A DNA stretch of 64,000 bases from positions 35,285 to 99,284 of the forward strand of contig NZ_JAKDJE010000001.1 of NCBI RefSeq assembly GCF_030454045.1, read 5' to 3'. This DNA comes from Psychrobacter sp. (lineage in GTDB: Bacteria > Pseudomonadota > Gammaproteobacteria > Pseudomonadales > Moraxellaceae). Positions 1 through 8,320 of this stretch are shown piece by piece. How positions within the stretch are numbered: the first letter of the stretch is position 1; each line of letters opens with the position of its first letter. The notes under the pieces were generated by a model. It did not search any database and was not told the DNA's origin. It saw only the letters and a program-made list of their open reading frames with translations. Made by a program: the position numbers and the translations under genes.

Positions 1-1
1 T

Positions 2-115
2 CCGCACAACGCCTGGGGCAGCAAAAGTGCCCAAGAGACCTTGTGGCAGATATTAAGCAAACAAGTTGCTGACTTTATCGATAATCAGCATCAAGAGCAG
101 TCATCGGTCAATTAA
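2..115 (+). CDS. C-terminal end of an unrecognised protein (partial)
   Basis: An open frame enters from the left edge of the window and stops at TAA 113-115, giving 37 residues that end in a polar tail. No start is visible and I recognise no domain in this fragment. It converges on the monooxygenase gene on the opposite strand, whose stop lies only a few bases away, so the two 3' ends nearly touch. Frame continuity is the only evidence. Confidence 0.5.
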   Translation, partial: PHNAWGSKSAQETLWQILSKQVADFIDNQHQEQSSVN

Positions 116-118
116 AAC

Positions 119-1744
119 CTAACGACTGAACCGCAACCAGTCGTCTTTTATTTTGCGGTATTTGAGCATCACACGGTCGCTAAGATAGTTGTTGGTCACG
201 TACCACGGGTAGCGATCGCCTTGCTTCGGCAGTCTGTCTTGGGCACGTCTGACATATCCAGACGATAGCGAGCCCATCACCGTATCTGCTTGGGTGTAGG
301 CGGTGGCATTTGCCGTCTGTGCCTGTGGCAGCGCGACTTGGTAGCGGTTTTTGTGCATATAACTCAACAGCCGCACCACATATTGACAAGCCAGATCAAT
401 CTTTAGCGTCCATGAGGCATTGGTATAGCCAAATAAGGCCGCCATGTTAGGCACGCCTTCGATCATGACTGCCTTATACGTCATGCGCGTGCCGATATCA
501 ATAGCCTGCCCGTCGATATATACCGCTGCTCCGCCTAGCATTTGCAGCTTCAATCCGGTTGCTGTGACGATGATATTAGCCTCAAGATGCTCGCCTGATT
601 GCAGCATAATACCGGTTTCGGTGAAGTGGTCGATCTGATCGGTGACCACTGCTGCACGCTCACCGTGCAAAGACTTAAATAAGTCACTGTCTGGCACAGC
701 GCATACGCGTTGATCCCACGGATTGTAGTCGGGCATAAAGTGCTCGACATCAACGCCGCTACCTTTTAACTCTTTTGTCACGCCGCCTTTTAGCACAGCT
801 TTCATCAGCTTGGGCGCGTGAGTGGCTAATTTATACAGCCCCTGCTGCCGCAGCACGTTGCGCGCTCGCAGTACCGTATAGGCCTGCTCTTTTGATAAAG
901 GTGAAAACTTGCCTGATAGCCAGCCGATAGCATGATCATCGCCCGGTACGCTTGCCACATAAGTGGGTGTCCGCTGTAGCATCGTGACATGACGCGCACA
1001 CTGCTCGCTGTCTTCATCTACCAATGCCGGCAATAGCGTCATTGCAGTGGCACCGCTGCCAATAATGACCACTTTTTTGTCGTTATAGTCTAAATCATCC
1101 CAATGCTGCGGATGGACAATACGACCGCGGAAATCTTCTTCTCCCTCAAAATGAGGTCGATAGCCTTGCTCATAGTCGTAGTAGCCCGTAGCACCGACCA
1201 CGAACTTTGCCGTCTTAACGAACACTTCTCCGCTGGTATGGTTTTTTATGGTTGCTGTCCATAACTGATCCATACTCGACCATGATATTTGCTGAACTTC
1301 ATGCTCATAGCGAATATGCTCAGTAATACCAAACTCGCGCGCCGTATCAGCGATATAACGCTTGATATCGCCACCTGCTGCCAGCATTCTATAATCTAGC
1401 CACGGTCTAAAATTATAGCCAAAGGTTAAGGCATCAGAGTCCGAGCGGATACCAGGATAGGTAAATAAATCCCAAGTACCGCCCAAATCAGCACGCTTTT
1501 CTAATATGGCAAAGCGCTGCGAGCCTCTTTTGTTGTTAACTGATTTGTTCTGCCTTTGTTTTTTTGCACCTTTATGACCAAATAGATTTTTGTGCGCTAC
1601 TTGCTGTAAACGGCACGCCATACCGATACCCGCAATGCCCGCACCAATAATCAGCACTTCATAATCGGCCAGCTTATCCCTTTGCGACTGTCTACGTGTG
1701 AGGCGACTTTTAATCGCCTGTTTGGTAGTAGTGATATCAAGCAT
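119..1744 (-). CDS. Flavin-containing / Baeyer-Villiger-type monooxygenase
   Basis: FAD- and NADPH-dependent oxygenase of the class that inserts oxygen next to ketones or oxidises soft nucleophiles; the substrate cannot be read from the sequence. The first dinucleotide-binding motif GAGIAG lies at about residues 34-39, the second (GSGATA) at 229-234, and the family fingerprint FxGxxxHxxxWD is present at about 205-216. The GGTWD motif after the first beta-alpha-beta unit is also present. Odd feature: about 25 Lys/Arg/Asn/Gln-rich residues (about 51-75) lie between the first helix and the strand that normally follows it directly. At 541 residues it is slightly long for the family because of this. 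It is transcribed alone. Confidence 0.85.
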   Translation of the reverse strand: MLDITTTKQAIKSRLTRRQSQRDKLADYEVLIIGAGIAGIGMACRLQQVAHKNLFGHKGAKKQRQNKSVNNKRGSQRFAILEKRADLGGTWDLFTYPGIRSDSDALTFGYNFRPWLDYRMLAAGGDIKRYIADTAREFGITEHIRYEHEVQQISWSSMDQLWTATIKNHTSGEVFVKTAKFVVGATGYYDYEQGYRPHFEGEEDFRGRIVHPQHWDDLDYNDKKVVIIGSGATAMTLLPALVDEDSEQCARHVTMLQRTPTYVASVPGDDHAIGWLSGKFSPLSKEQAYTVLRARNVLRQQGLYKLATHAPKLMKAVLKGGVTKELKGSGVDVEHFMPDYNPWDQRVCAVPDSDLFKSLHGERAAVVTDQIDHFTETGIMLQSGEHLEANIIVTATGLKLQMLGGAAVYIDGQAIDIGTRMTYKAVMIEGVPNMAALFGYTNASWTLKIDLACQYVVRLLSYMHKNRYQVALPQAQTANATAYTQADTVMGSLSSGYVRRAQDRLPKQGDRYPWYVTNNYLSDRVMLKYRKIKDDWLRFSR

Positions 1745-1824
1745 ATTCTCATCCTTGTATTTGCATGACTGGCGTAGCGACTCTATTGAAAACGCATTGG
1801 TCTCACATATAGGCAGCTAATGCA

Positions 1825-2538
1825 TCAAAACGGACAAGGACTTTCCCAGTCTATCCAAGCACCCAATACCGGATGCTTTAAACGCAATTGCTGCGCATGT
1901 AGATTTAGCCTTGGCGCAATGTTGAGTGCCGCGCCTTCAGCATAGATCGGATCACCAATCATCACATGACCTGCATGCACCATATGCACGCGTAGCTGAT
2001 GGCTGCGACCCGTAACGGGTTTAAGCATCACTCGAGTGACGGTCTGACCGTTGCATTCTTCATGCGCTATGACCTCATACAGTGTTAGTGCATGCTTTGA
2101 CCAGTCGTGATCGACGATATGACGCGGTTTGGTCGTCGGCTCATAGCGTACTGGCACGGATATTTTACCCGTTGCGCCGACCTGCTCCCACGCGCCAAAA
2201 ACTCGTGCTTGGTATTTTTTCTGCGGTAAGCGTTCAATAAACTGTTTACTGATATTGGTTTGGGCGGCGGCATTTTTTGCAAAAATAATTAGCCCTGACG
2301 TGTCCATGTCCAGTCGATGAATCAGTTTTACCGCTGGATTGGCACGCTCAAGCCGAGCAAGCAGGCTTACCTTGAGAGTCTTGCCATCGACGCTTAACAG
2401 CCCTGCCGGTTTATCTACTACCCAAATATCATCATCTTCGTACACCGTAATCTTTTGCGCAAAATCCTTGAAAAACTCAAGTGGATAGGCATTTTCTTGC
2501 GCGTTGAGAGCGTCGACTTCTTCATCAGTAAATGGCAT
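1825..2538 (-). CDS. rluA: RluA-family pseudouridine synthase (tRNA/23S rRNA)
   Basis: Isomerises specific uridines to pseudouridine. The catalytic motif HRLDMDTSG is at residues 74-82, with Asp77 the expected nucleophile. The KPAGLLSVDG segment near residue 43, the GRSHQLRVH segment and the C-terminal APRLNLHA segment all resemble E. coli RluA, which acts on U746 of 23S rRNA and U32 of some tRNAs. There is no N-terminal S4 domain, again as in RluA rather than RluC or RluD. The length (237 aa) fits. The exact target site is inferred from overall resemblance. The gene lies 80 bp upstream of the monooxygenase on the same strand. Confidence 0.85.
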   Translation of the reverse strand: MPFTDEEVDALNAQENAYPLEFFKDFAQKITVYEDDDIWVVDKPAGLLSVDGKTLKVSLLARLERANPAVKLIHRLDMDTSGLIIFAKNAAAQTNISKQFIERLPQKKYQARVFGAWEQVGATGKISVPVRYEPTTKPRHIVDHDWSKHALTLYEVIAHEECNGQTVTRVMLKPVTGRSHQLRVHMVHAGHVMIGDPIYAEGAALNIAPRLNLHAQQLRLKHPVLGAWIDWESPCPF

Positions 2539-2931
2539 AAACTTAACTACTTATATAAATTAAACGTAATATGGGGCTTTGGCGGCTGTCATTTTGGCAC
2601 AGTAGCGTTCTGTTTATTGAGAGTAAAAGTGGGATGATTCAATGTAAAAACAGACGGCTAAAAGTGCTCAAAAAGTATGTTTTAGCAAAGCAATGAACAC
2701 ACGTAACAGAGAAAACCCAACCTGTGTCATTCTGTTTCAATTTATTGTGCTAATCGTAATTGTTGAACAATTTAACCAGCCTGTCTCTGTCAAGCCTGAA
2801 CAAACATGTTAATATAATGGCACATTTTCACCACTTCTAAACGATTCTTTGACCACTGACCCACTTATTATTAGATAAATATGACAGCTGGTGTGTGGTG
2901 ACAGAATAAATAAAACAAGAGAGATAAAATT
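2539..2931. other. Divergent intergenic region between rluA and trxA
   Basis: This 393-bp gap separates two divergent genes and holds no convincing ORF. For trxA a TATAAT hexamer at 2813-2818 is the best -10 candidate, but no good -35 sits at the right distance. That would place the start of transcription near 2825 and leave a leader of about 105 nt. Confidence 0.4.
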
Positions 2932-3258
2932 ATGTCAGACCTTATTGTTAACACCACCGACACCAACTTTGACCAAGACGTTCTAGAGTCAGATCTTCCT
3001 GTATTGGTAGATTTTTGGGCAACTTGGTGCGGCCCTTGTAAAGCCATTGCCCCTATTTTAGAAGATTTAGCGACTGAGTACCAAGGCAAAGTTAAGATCG
3101 TTAAAGTTGACGTAGATAACAACCCACAAGCAGCGAGCCGTTTTGGTATCCGCAACATCCCAACTTTATTTGTCTTCAAAGACGGCGAAAAAGTAGATTC
3201 AGTAATGGGTCTACAGCCAAAAGCTGAATTGGCCAAAGTATTGGACAAGCATTTATAA
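2932..3258 (+). CDS. trxA: Thioredoxin 1
   Basis: Cytoplasmic 12-kDa disulfide reductase that passes electrons from thioredoxin reductase to ribonucleotide reductase, methionine sulfoxide reductases and other targets. The active site WCGPCK is at residues 32-37, and the cis-proline segment IRNIPTL follows in the second half. The length of 108 aa is typical. A purine-rich Shine-Dalgarno (AGAGAGAT) precedes the ATG. The gene is followed by a hairpin terminator and then rho; the trxA-rho order is common in gammaproteobacteria. Confidence 0.97.
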   Translation: MSDLIVNTTDTNFDQDVLESDLPVLVDFWATWCGPCKAIAPILEDLATEYQGKVKIVKVDVDNNPQAASRFGIRNIPTLFVFKDGEKVDSVMGLQPKAELAKVLDKHL

Positions 3259-3311
3259 GCTGAATGTTCTCATTTCAAAGTTTTTTGAATCAATGAGCTA
3301 AAGCGCTAAAG

Positions 3312-3347
3312 AAAGCCATTATCTGATAACGATAATGGCTTTTTTGC
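3312..3347 (+). terminator. Intrinsic terminator after trxA
   Basis: A 12-bp stem, AAAGCCATTATC (3312-3323) against GATAATGGCTTT (3331-3342), with a 7-nt loop, runs into a T tract. It lies about 55 bp after the trxA stop and separates trxA from rho. Confidence 0.85.
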
Positions 3348-3397
3348 ATATTTTTTGTGCAAAAAACTTGATTATACGAATTTTTTGGCAAAATTTA

Positions 3398-3427
3398 TTG
3401 ACAACGCTATTGTGAAGACCGTATAGT
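3398..3427 (+). promoter_or_regulatory. Probable sigma-70 promoter of rho
   Basis: A perfect TTGACA (3398-3403) is followed after 18 bp by TATAGT (3422-3427). Transcription would begin near 3434, which leaves an untranslated leader of roughly 350 nt before rho. A long leader is also known for E. coli rho, where Rho terminates its own transcript; that this leader does the same is inference. Confidence 0.6.
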
Positions 3428-3782
3428 CTGCTGACAAGAGAAAACTATCTGTTTTCCTAGTATCTTGTCGCTATTCTCCTCGTGTTTATCAACAAAAACA
3501 CAATCGTCATTATAAACACCATTGCTAAACGAAATGACTAAACGCAATGACTGATATTGAGTTTTTGACGCAGACTCTTATGTAGCCTTTTTTATTCCTA
3601 ATTCTTATGACCTTGCATCCAGCGATAGCAATGCGTCTATAAGCAGACATGCAATACCAGCACTACATAAACCATTGCGCTGTACAAATACCTTCTATCA
3701 TCATATTACTGTCGTTTTCTCACTGTCGTGACTTGTGCTGCTAATGGCATCTCTCATCTGATCAATTGCTAATGACCTATCT
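3428..3782 (+). other. Long rho leader, no gene
   Basis: About 350 bp between the predicted promoter and the rho start hold no credible ORF. The stretch is rich in C and T with few strong hairpins, which would be compatible with Rho loading on the leader, but I cannot identify a specific site. Confidence 0.4.
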
Positions 3783-5051
3783 ATGAATCTAACTGAATTA
3801 AAGAAAAAATCAATCTCTGAGCTGTTGGCTATTGCCAAGGAAATGGGTCTTGATAACATGGCGCGTAGCCGTAAACAAGACATTATCTTTGCTATCTTAA
3901 AAACCCATGCCCGCAACGGTGAAGCCATCTATGGTGACGGTGTGCTTGAGGTTCTCCCTGATGGTTTTGGCTTTTTACGCTCATCAGAAGGCTCTTATCT
4001 AGCAGGTCCTGATGACATCTATGTCAGCCCTAGTCAAATTCGCCGCTTCAGCTTAAAAACGGGCGACAGTATCGCTGGTACGATTCGCCCACCAAAAGAT
4101 TCTGAGCGTTATTTTGCGCTACTAAAAGTTGGTGAAATCAACTTTGATACGCCAGATCGCTCACGTCATAAGCTGATTTTTGAGAACCTAACACCCCTAT
4201 TCCCTACTGAGCAGCTAAAGCTTGAGCTTGGTAATGGTACTACTGAAGATCTGACAGGGCGTATCATTGATTTGATCGCACCAATTGGTAAAGGTCAGCG
4301 CTCTATTATTGTCGCACCGCCAAAAGCGGGTAAAACGATGTTATTGCAATCTATTGCCCAGTCCATCACTCGCAATAATCCTGAATGCTACTTAATCGTC
4401 CTGTTGATTGATGAGCGTCCAGAGGAAGTCACCGAGATGGAGCGTACCGTGCGCGGTGAAGTCGTTGCCTCTACCTTTGATGAGCCACCTCAGCGTCACG
4501 TACAAGTGGCTGAGATGGTCATCGAAAAAGCCAAACGTCTGGTCGAGCATAAGCAAGATGTGGTGATTTTATTAGACTCAATCACTCGTCTGGCACGTGC
4601 CTATAACACCGTTATACCATCATCAGGCAAAGTATTGACCGGTGGTTTGGATGCCAATGCGCTTGAGCGTCCAAAGCGTTTCTTTGGTGCTGCGCGTAAT
4701 GTTGAAGAAGGTGGCAGTTTGACGATTATTGCCAGTGCGCTGATTGATACTGGTAGTAAGATGGACAGCGTGATCTTTGAGGAATTCAAAGGAACGGGCA
4801 ACCAAGAAATCACCCTTGAGCGCGACTTGGCCGAAAAACGTGTCTTCCCTGCAATCAATATCAAAAAATCAGGCACACGCCGCGAAGAGCGCTTGTTGGA
4901 CGAAGATAAACTACGTAAAGTCTGGATTTTACGTAAACTGCTGCAGCCGATGGATGGCGTCCAAGCCACTGAATTCTTGTTAGATCGTCTCAAAGAAGCG
5001 AAAACCAATGACGAGTTCTTTGAGCAAATGAAACGCAAATCACAGAACTAA
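3783..5051 (+). CDS. rho: Transcription termination factor Rho
   Basis: Hexameric RNA-dependent ATPase that ends transcription at untranslated C-rich RNA. The N-terminal helical domain occupies about residues 1-48. The cold-shock-like primary RNA site contains GFGFLRS. Walker A is in the APPKAGKT segment, Walker B is ILLDSITR, and the GGLDANAL and EGGSLTIIA segments of the RecA-like motor are intact. The 422-residue length matches the E. coli protein (419). No insert is present between the RNA-binding and motor domains, unlike in actinobacterial Rho. Confidence 0.98.
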   Translation: MNLTELKKKSISELLAIAKEMGLDNMARSRKQDIIFAILKTHARNGEAIYGDGVLEVLPDGFGFLRSSEGSYLAGPDDIYVSPSQIRRFSLKTGDSIAGTIRPPKDSERYFALLKVGEINFDTPDRSRHKLIFENLTPLFPTEQLKLELGNGTTEDLTGRIIDLIAPIGKGQRSIIVAPPKAGKTMLLQSIAQSITRNNPECYLIVLLIDERPEEVTEMERTVRGEVVASTFDEPPQRHVQVAEMVIEKAKRLVEHKQDVVILLDSITRLARAYNTVIPSSGKVLTGGLDANALERPKRFFGAARNVEEGGSLTIIASALIDTGSKMDSVIFEEFKGTGNQEITLERDLAEKRVFPAINIKKSGTRREERLLDEDKLRKVWILRKLLQPMDGVQATEFLLDRLKEAKTNDEFFEQMKRKSQN

Positions 5052-5094
5052 TTTACGCATATTTTTTCCAAGCATGCCATTGTTTGCTTGATAT

Positions 5095-5123
5095 AAAGAC
5101 TGCCGATCGGTGGTCTTTTTTTA
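5095..5123 (+). terminator. Intrinsic terminator after rho
   Basis: AAAGAC (5095-5100) pairs with GTCTTT (5113-5118) around a palindromic CCGATCGG core, followed by a run of T. It is about 45 bp past the rho stop. Confidence 0.7.
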
Positions 5124-5374
5124 TGACTGACGATCAAACTATTCACCGTTTTATATTTTGAATAATAAATTGACTGTCAGGTAGATCGCTATCTTGATGA
5201 TACAGTGCGGCAACATCAATTACATGTCGTTTGCAAAGTTTAGCGTTTTTACTACGACTAACTGTCTACTAACCCACTATTATGACAGACAGTAGAAATA
5301 CATTTGGAAATATCATGGACATTGTTTTTTTAAAGGTATTATATTTCAAACTTGACGAATAAATAGGTGATAAT

Positions 5375-5602
5375 ATGAAATTTGCTAAGACGATCGCAAT
5401 GACAGCAATTACTAGCTCAGCACTAATCATGACTGGTTGTAATTCATATGGTGGTATGAGCAATACCGCTAAAGGCGCAACAGCAGGTGCCGCAGCTGGC
5501 GCACTTATCAGAAGTAAAGGCGACAGCAAAGACATCGCTCGTGGTGCATTGGCTGGTGCAGCTATTGGCGGCGCTGGTGGTTATGTGCTTGATAACAACT
5601 AA
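5375..5602 (+). CDS. Small glycine-zipper lipoprotein
   Basis: A 75-residue protein with a lipoprotein signal peptide: a short basic start, a hydrophobic core and the lipobox IMTGC with Cys22 as the predicted acylated residue. The mature part is a Gly/Ala-rich region with GxxxG-like spacing (TAGAAAGALI and LAGAAIGGAGGY), typical of glycine-zipper envelope proteins such as the YMGG type. Those proteins sit in the outer membrane or periplasm, but a function cannot be named from this sequence. It stands alone, with its own terminator. Confidence 0.8.
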   Translation: MKFAKTIAMTAITSSALIMTGCNSYGGMSNTAKGATAGAAAGALIRSKGDSKDIARGALAGAAIGGAGGYVLDNN

Positions 5603-5661
5603 AAACTTCTACACTGAAATCTCTTCATTATTAAATTGAGTGATATCAACCAGAAGATAAT

Positions 5662-5694
5662 AAAAAAGCCTGCAATTGATTGCAGGCTTTTTTA
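5662..5694 (+). terminator. Intrinsic terminator after the glycine-zipper lipoprotein
   Basis: AAAAGCCTGCAAT pairs with ATTGCAGGCTTTT around a minimal loop and ends in six T. It is flanked by A on the other side, so it may also act on transcripts coming from the right. Confidence 0.85.
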
Positions 5695-5764
5695 TGTCAA
5701 ATTTTTGCGTGGTTATTGTTGTACTGATAACCCATAGGCGGAGTTGCAAAAAATAATCTTACTT

Positions 5765-6655
5765 TTAAAGCGCACCACTAAAGGTATCGCAAGATTGTAC
5801 ATTACCGCTCTCTAAGCCCCGAGTGAACCACTCAACACGCTGTTGACTGGTACCATGCGTAAAGTTATCAGGCGCAACCACTCTACCACTCGCCTGTGCC
5901 AATCGATCATCGCCGATCTGACCGGCAGCATTAATAGCCTCATCAATATCGCCCGCTTCTAAAAACTGTACACGCTCTTGGTTACGCTGCGCCCAAACGC
6001 CAGCAAAGCAATCTGCCTGCAGCTCTTGTAACACTGATAACTTATTGGACTGTGCTTGGGTCACTTGCCGACGGGCTTCATTGACCTGCTGGCTAATACC
6101 CAGCAGCGTCTGAACATGATGACCCACCTCATGTGCGATAACATAAGCCTGCGCGAAATCACCCGCTTTACCTTGGTTTTCTTGAGTCCCAGAGCCTTGC
6201 TGATCCCCTGCGATACCCAGATTTTGACGCATCTCCACAAAAAATGATGTGTCTAAATAGACCGTTTGATCGCCTGGACAATAAAAAGGCCCTGTCGCCG
6301 CGCTGGCACTACCGCACGCCGAATTTACTTGACCATTGAACAGAATTAGCGAGGGCTCTTTATAAGTACTACCCGCTTCATTAAATATCTGATGCCAGAC
6401 CTCTTCAGTATCCGCCAGCACGACTTTGACAAACCGAGTATCGCGATCATCGTCGGTTGCAGGTTCGCTAGAGGTCGAGTTGCTCCCGCCACCTGCTACT
6501 ACTTGACCTGTTTGCAGCGCTGTCATAGGATTTACCCCAAATACCAACCATAAAATACCTGCGATGATAATACCGCCGATACTGCCCCCTATCATTTTGC
6601 CGCCGCCCGTACTAGAGCGAACATTAGAACTGCCTCGTCTGCCTTGCCATTTCAT
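5765..6655 (-). CDS. ypfJ: Neutral zinc metallopeptidase, YpfJ type
   Basis: Predicted membrane-anchored zinc protease. A basic Gly/Ser-rich N-terminus leads into one hydrophobic segment at about residues 22-40. A periplasmic domain follows that carries the zincin motif HEVGHH at 175-180 and the downstream segment ELQADCFAGVWA, whose acidic residue would complete the metal site. The length (296 aa) and the FYCPGD segment match the YpfJ/KPN_02809 family. Its physiological substrate is unknown in any organism I can recall. Single gene. Confidence 0.88.
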   Translation of the reverse strand: MKWQGRRGSSNVRSSTGGGKMIGGSIGGIIIAGILWLVFGVNPMTALQTGQVVAGGGSNSTSSEPATDDDRDTRFVKVVLADTEEVWHQIFNEAGSTYKEPSLILFNGQVNSACGSASAATGPFYCPGDQTVYLDTSFFVEMRQNLGIAGDQQGSGTQENQGKAGDFAQAYVIAHEVGHHVQTLLGISQQVNEARRQVTQAQSNKLSVLQELQADCFAGVWAQRNQERVQFLEAGDIDEAINAAGQIGDDRLAQASGRVVAPDNFTHGTSQQRVEWFTRGLESGNVQSCDTFSGAL

Positions 6656-7185
6656 AGTTTATTCCTCAAATATACGAGATATAGTCACTCGTATTGTTCA
6701 TTATTTATGTTGTACAGTATGCCGCTCAATACGTTGATTGGATTTTCGGTTTGCTCACTCACAAACAACTTTTCTTAATATAAATAGCGCTAATTATCAT
6801 GGCCTACTTGTTCCATATTAATGGCGTACTTGTACCTCATTAGACGAGACAATCGGCTCTAATTTTACTTAACCAAACACCATGAATACGTTAAATTACA
6901 GCCAAAAGTAGGACTGCATATTGTGCCGTAACAGCCTGATGTTATTGATTATACGTGGATTAATCAGATTTGTTGTATTAAAAATACTATCGAACAGATG
7001 AAGTAAAATATTATTTTAAATATTATTGTTACTTAATTGTACAACCCTATTTCTATTTTCATAGAAAACATATAGAATGCGTGAAAGCTGAGTAGCTGTA
7101 ACTAAGACTAGTTGGATTCTGAGTAAACTTGGAATTCATCCTTTGTTGCTGCTACTGCTCATTTCATTTTTCCGGAGAAAACCTT
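6656..7185. other. AT-rich divergent intergenic region, no gene seen
   Basis: This 530-bp gap lies between the metallopeptidase and the acidic lipoprotein. I found no ORF with a ribosome binding site and no strong hairpin. The right-hand half is very AT-rich, and a TATAGAAT-like -10 near 7070 could serve the lipoprotein gene. Confidence 0.35.
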
Positions 7186-7548
7186 ATGAAACTTAAATTA
7201 CTTGCTCTAGCTGGTATCATGACTGCAACTATGGGCCTAACTGCCTGTGACAGCAACAAAGAAAACGCTGCTGAAGATCTATCTGACGCGCAAGAAGAAG
7301 TGCAAGACGCACAAGAAGAGCTAGCTGAAGGCGCTGCTGACGGTGAAGCTATCCCTGCTGATGCTGACGCTGCTGTTGCTGACGCTGAAGCTGACATCGC
7401 TGACGCTCAAGTGGCAACTGCTACTGACGAAATGGACGCTGAAGTTCCTGTAGACGGTACTACTACTAGCGTTGACGTAGCTAGCGAAACTGATACTGCT
7501 GCTGTTGATGCTTCTGACGAAGTTGTTGTTGAAGAGCCAGCTCAGTAA
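7186..7548 (+). CDS. Small acidic alanine-rich lipoprotein
   Basis: A 120-residue protein. The ATG at 7186 is preferred over an upstream in-frame start because it has a GGAGA ribosome binding site and begins a clean signal peptide ending in the lipobox LTAC (Cys21). The mature part consists almost entirely of Ala, Asp, Glu and Val. It begins with a coiled-coil-like stretch of DAQEE repeats and continues with an irregular Ala-Asp-rich tail. It has no Lys or Arg after residue 25, so it is strongly anionic. I recognise no family beyond small periplasmic lipoproteins. A terminator follows 32 bp after the stop. Confidence 0.8.
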   Translation: MKLKLLALAGIMTATMGLTACDSNKENAAEDLSDAQEEVQDAQEELAEGAADGEAIPADADAAVADAEADIADAQVATATDEMDAEVPVDGTTTSVDVASETDTAAVDASDEVVVEEPAQ

Positions 7549-7580
7549 TTTATTGTTCATACAATAAATAAACGGTAATA

Positions 7581-7610
7581 AAAAAAAGAGAGCATAGGCT
7601 CTCTTTTTTT
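7581..7610 (+). terminator. Intrinsic terminator after the acidic lipoprotein
   Basis: GAGAGC (7588-7593) pairs with GCTCTC (7598-7603) around ATAG. Seven A flank one side and seven T the other, so it could act in both directions. Confidence 0.85.
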
Positions 7611-7785
7611 ATGCCTGCAATTTATGACAGCTAGTTACCTATAACCATACTTGGTATTTATTGGCTATACAAGATACATGCAGCGCAAGATATAGAGAAT
7701 CATAATCGCAGTCACGCGCAAACATGTATCAATAGTTTTACAAGGTTATAGCGAAAGCAAGCAGGCTGTCATATTCAATAACGCA

Positions 7786-8085
7786 TTAAGTATCGAATAA
7801 ACGCTCATCAACTTTCTGACGAAATTTTTGTCCTGTCTTGAAAGTCACGACGCGGCGTGCCGATACGGCGACAGGCTCTCCTGTCTTTGGATTGCGGCCT
7901 GGACGGCTGTTTTTGTCTTTAAGCTCAAAGTTGCCAAAGCCTGAAAGCTTGACTTCTTTGCCATCGATCAAGCTATCTGACAGCTCATCAAAAAAGTTCT
8001 CCACCAGACAGCGGCCTTCTTGGCGTGTCAGGTTTAGATGACTCATCAAATGCTCAATCATGTCAGATTTGGTTAAAGTGCTCAC
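7786..8085 (-). CDS. ihfA: Integration host factor subunit alpha
   Basis: DNA-bending nucleoid protein that pairs with IHF-beta. The 99-residue chain begins with the HU/IHF helix pair and contains the [11 protein letters not shown] arm that inserts into the minor groove, including the intercalating proline. Gene order pheS-pheT-ihfA is the classic gammaproteobacterial arrangement and supports alpha rather than beta. The gap from pheT is 235 bp. Confidence 0.96.
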   Translation of the reverse strand: MSTLTKSDMIEHLMSHLNLTRQEGRCLVENFFDELSDSLIDGKEVKLSGFGNFELKDKNSRPGRNPKTGEPVAVSARRVVTFKTGQKFRQKVDERLFDT

Positions 8086-8320
8086 AGTACGACTCCTATG
8101 CTATGTCGTGATGTCGAATATCATGGTTTAGCGGTATGAGTGCTAAGTCTAATTATTATAAAGGTTTTTTGGCCACTTTTTAACACAGTATGCATTAAAA
8201 TCCTTTATTAATAACCACTTAACTAGTTTTATCAGTAAAAAGCTGTTTTTGCCAATAGCAATGCCCCATAGCATCACTATTGTGGGAGCTATAGAGCATG
8301 CGATATTTAGATGTTAAATA

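Noticed and set aside
2871..3248. A 125-codon ORF opposite trxA
   Set aside because: It is the complement of a highly conserved gene and has no domain or ribosome binding site.
4601..5038. A 145-codon ORF opposite the end of rho
   Set aside because: Shadow of the strongly constrained rho coding sequence.
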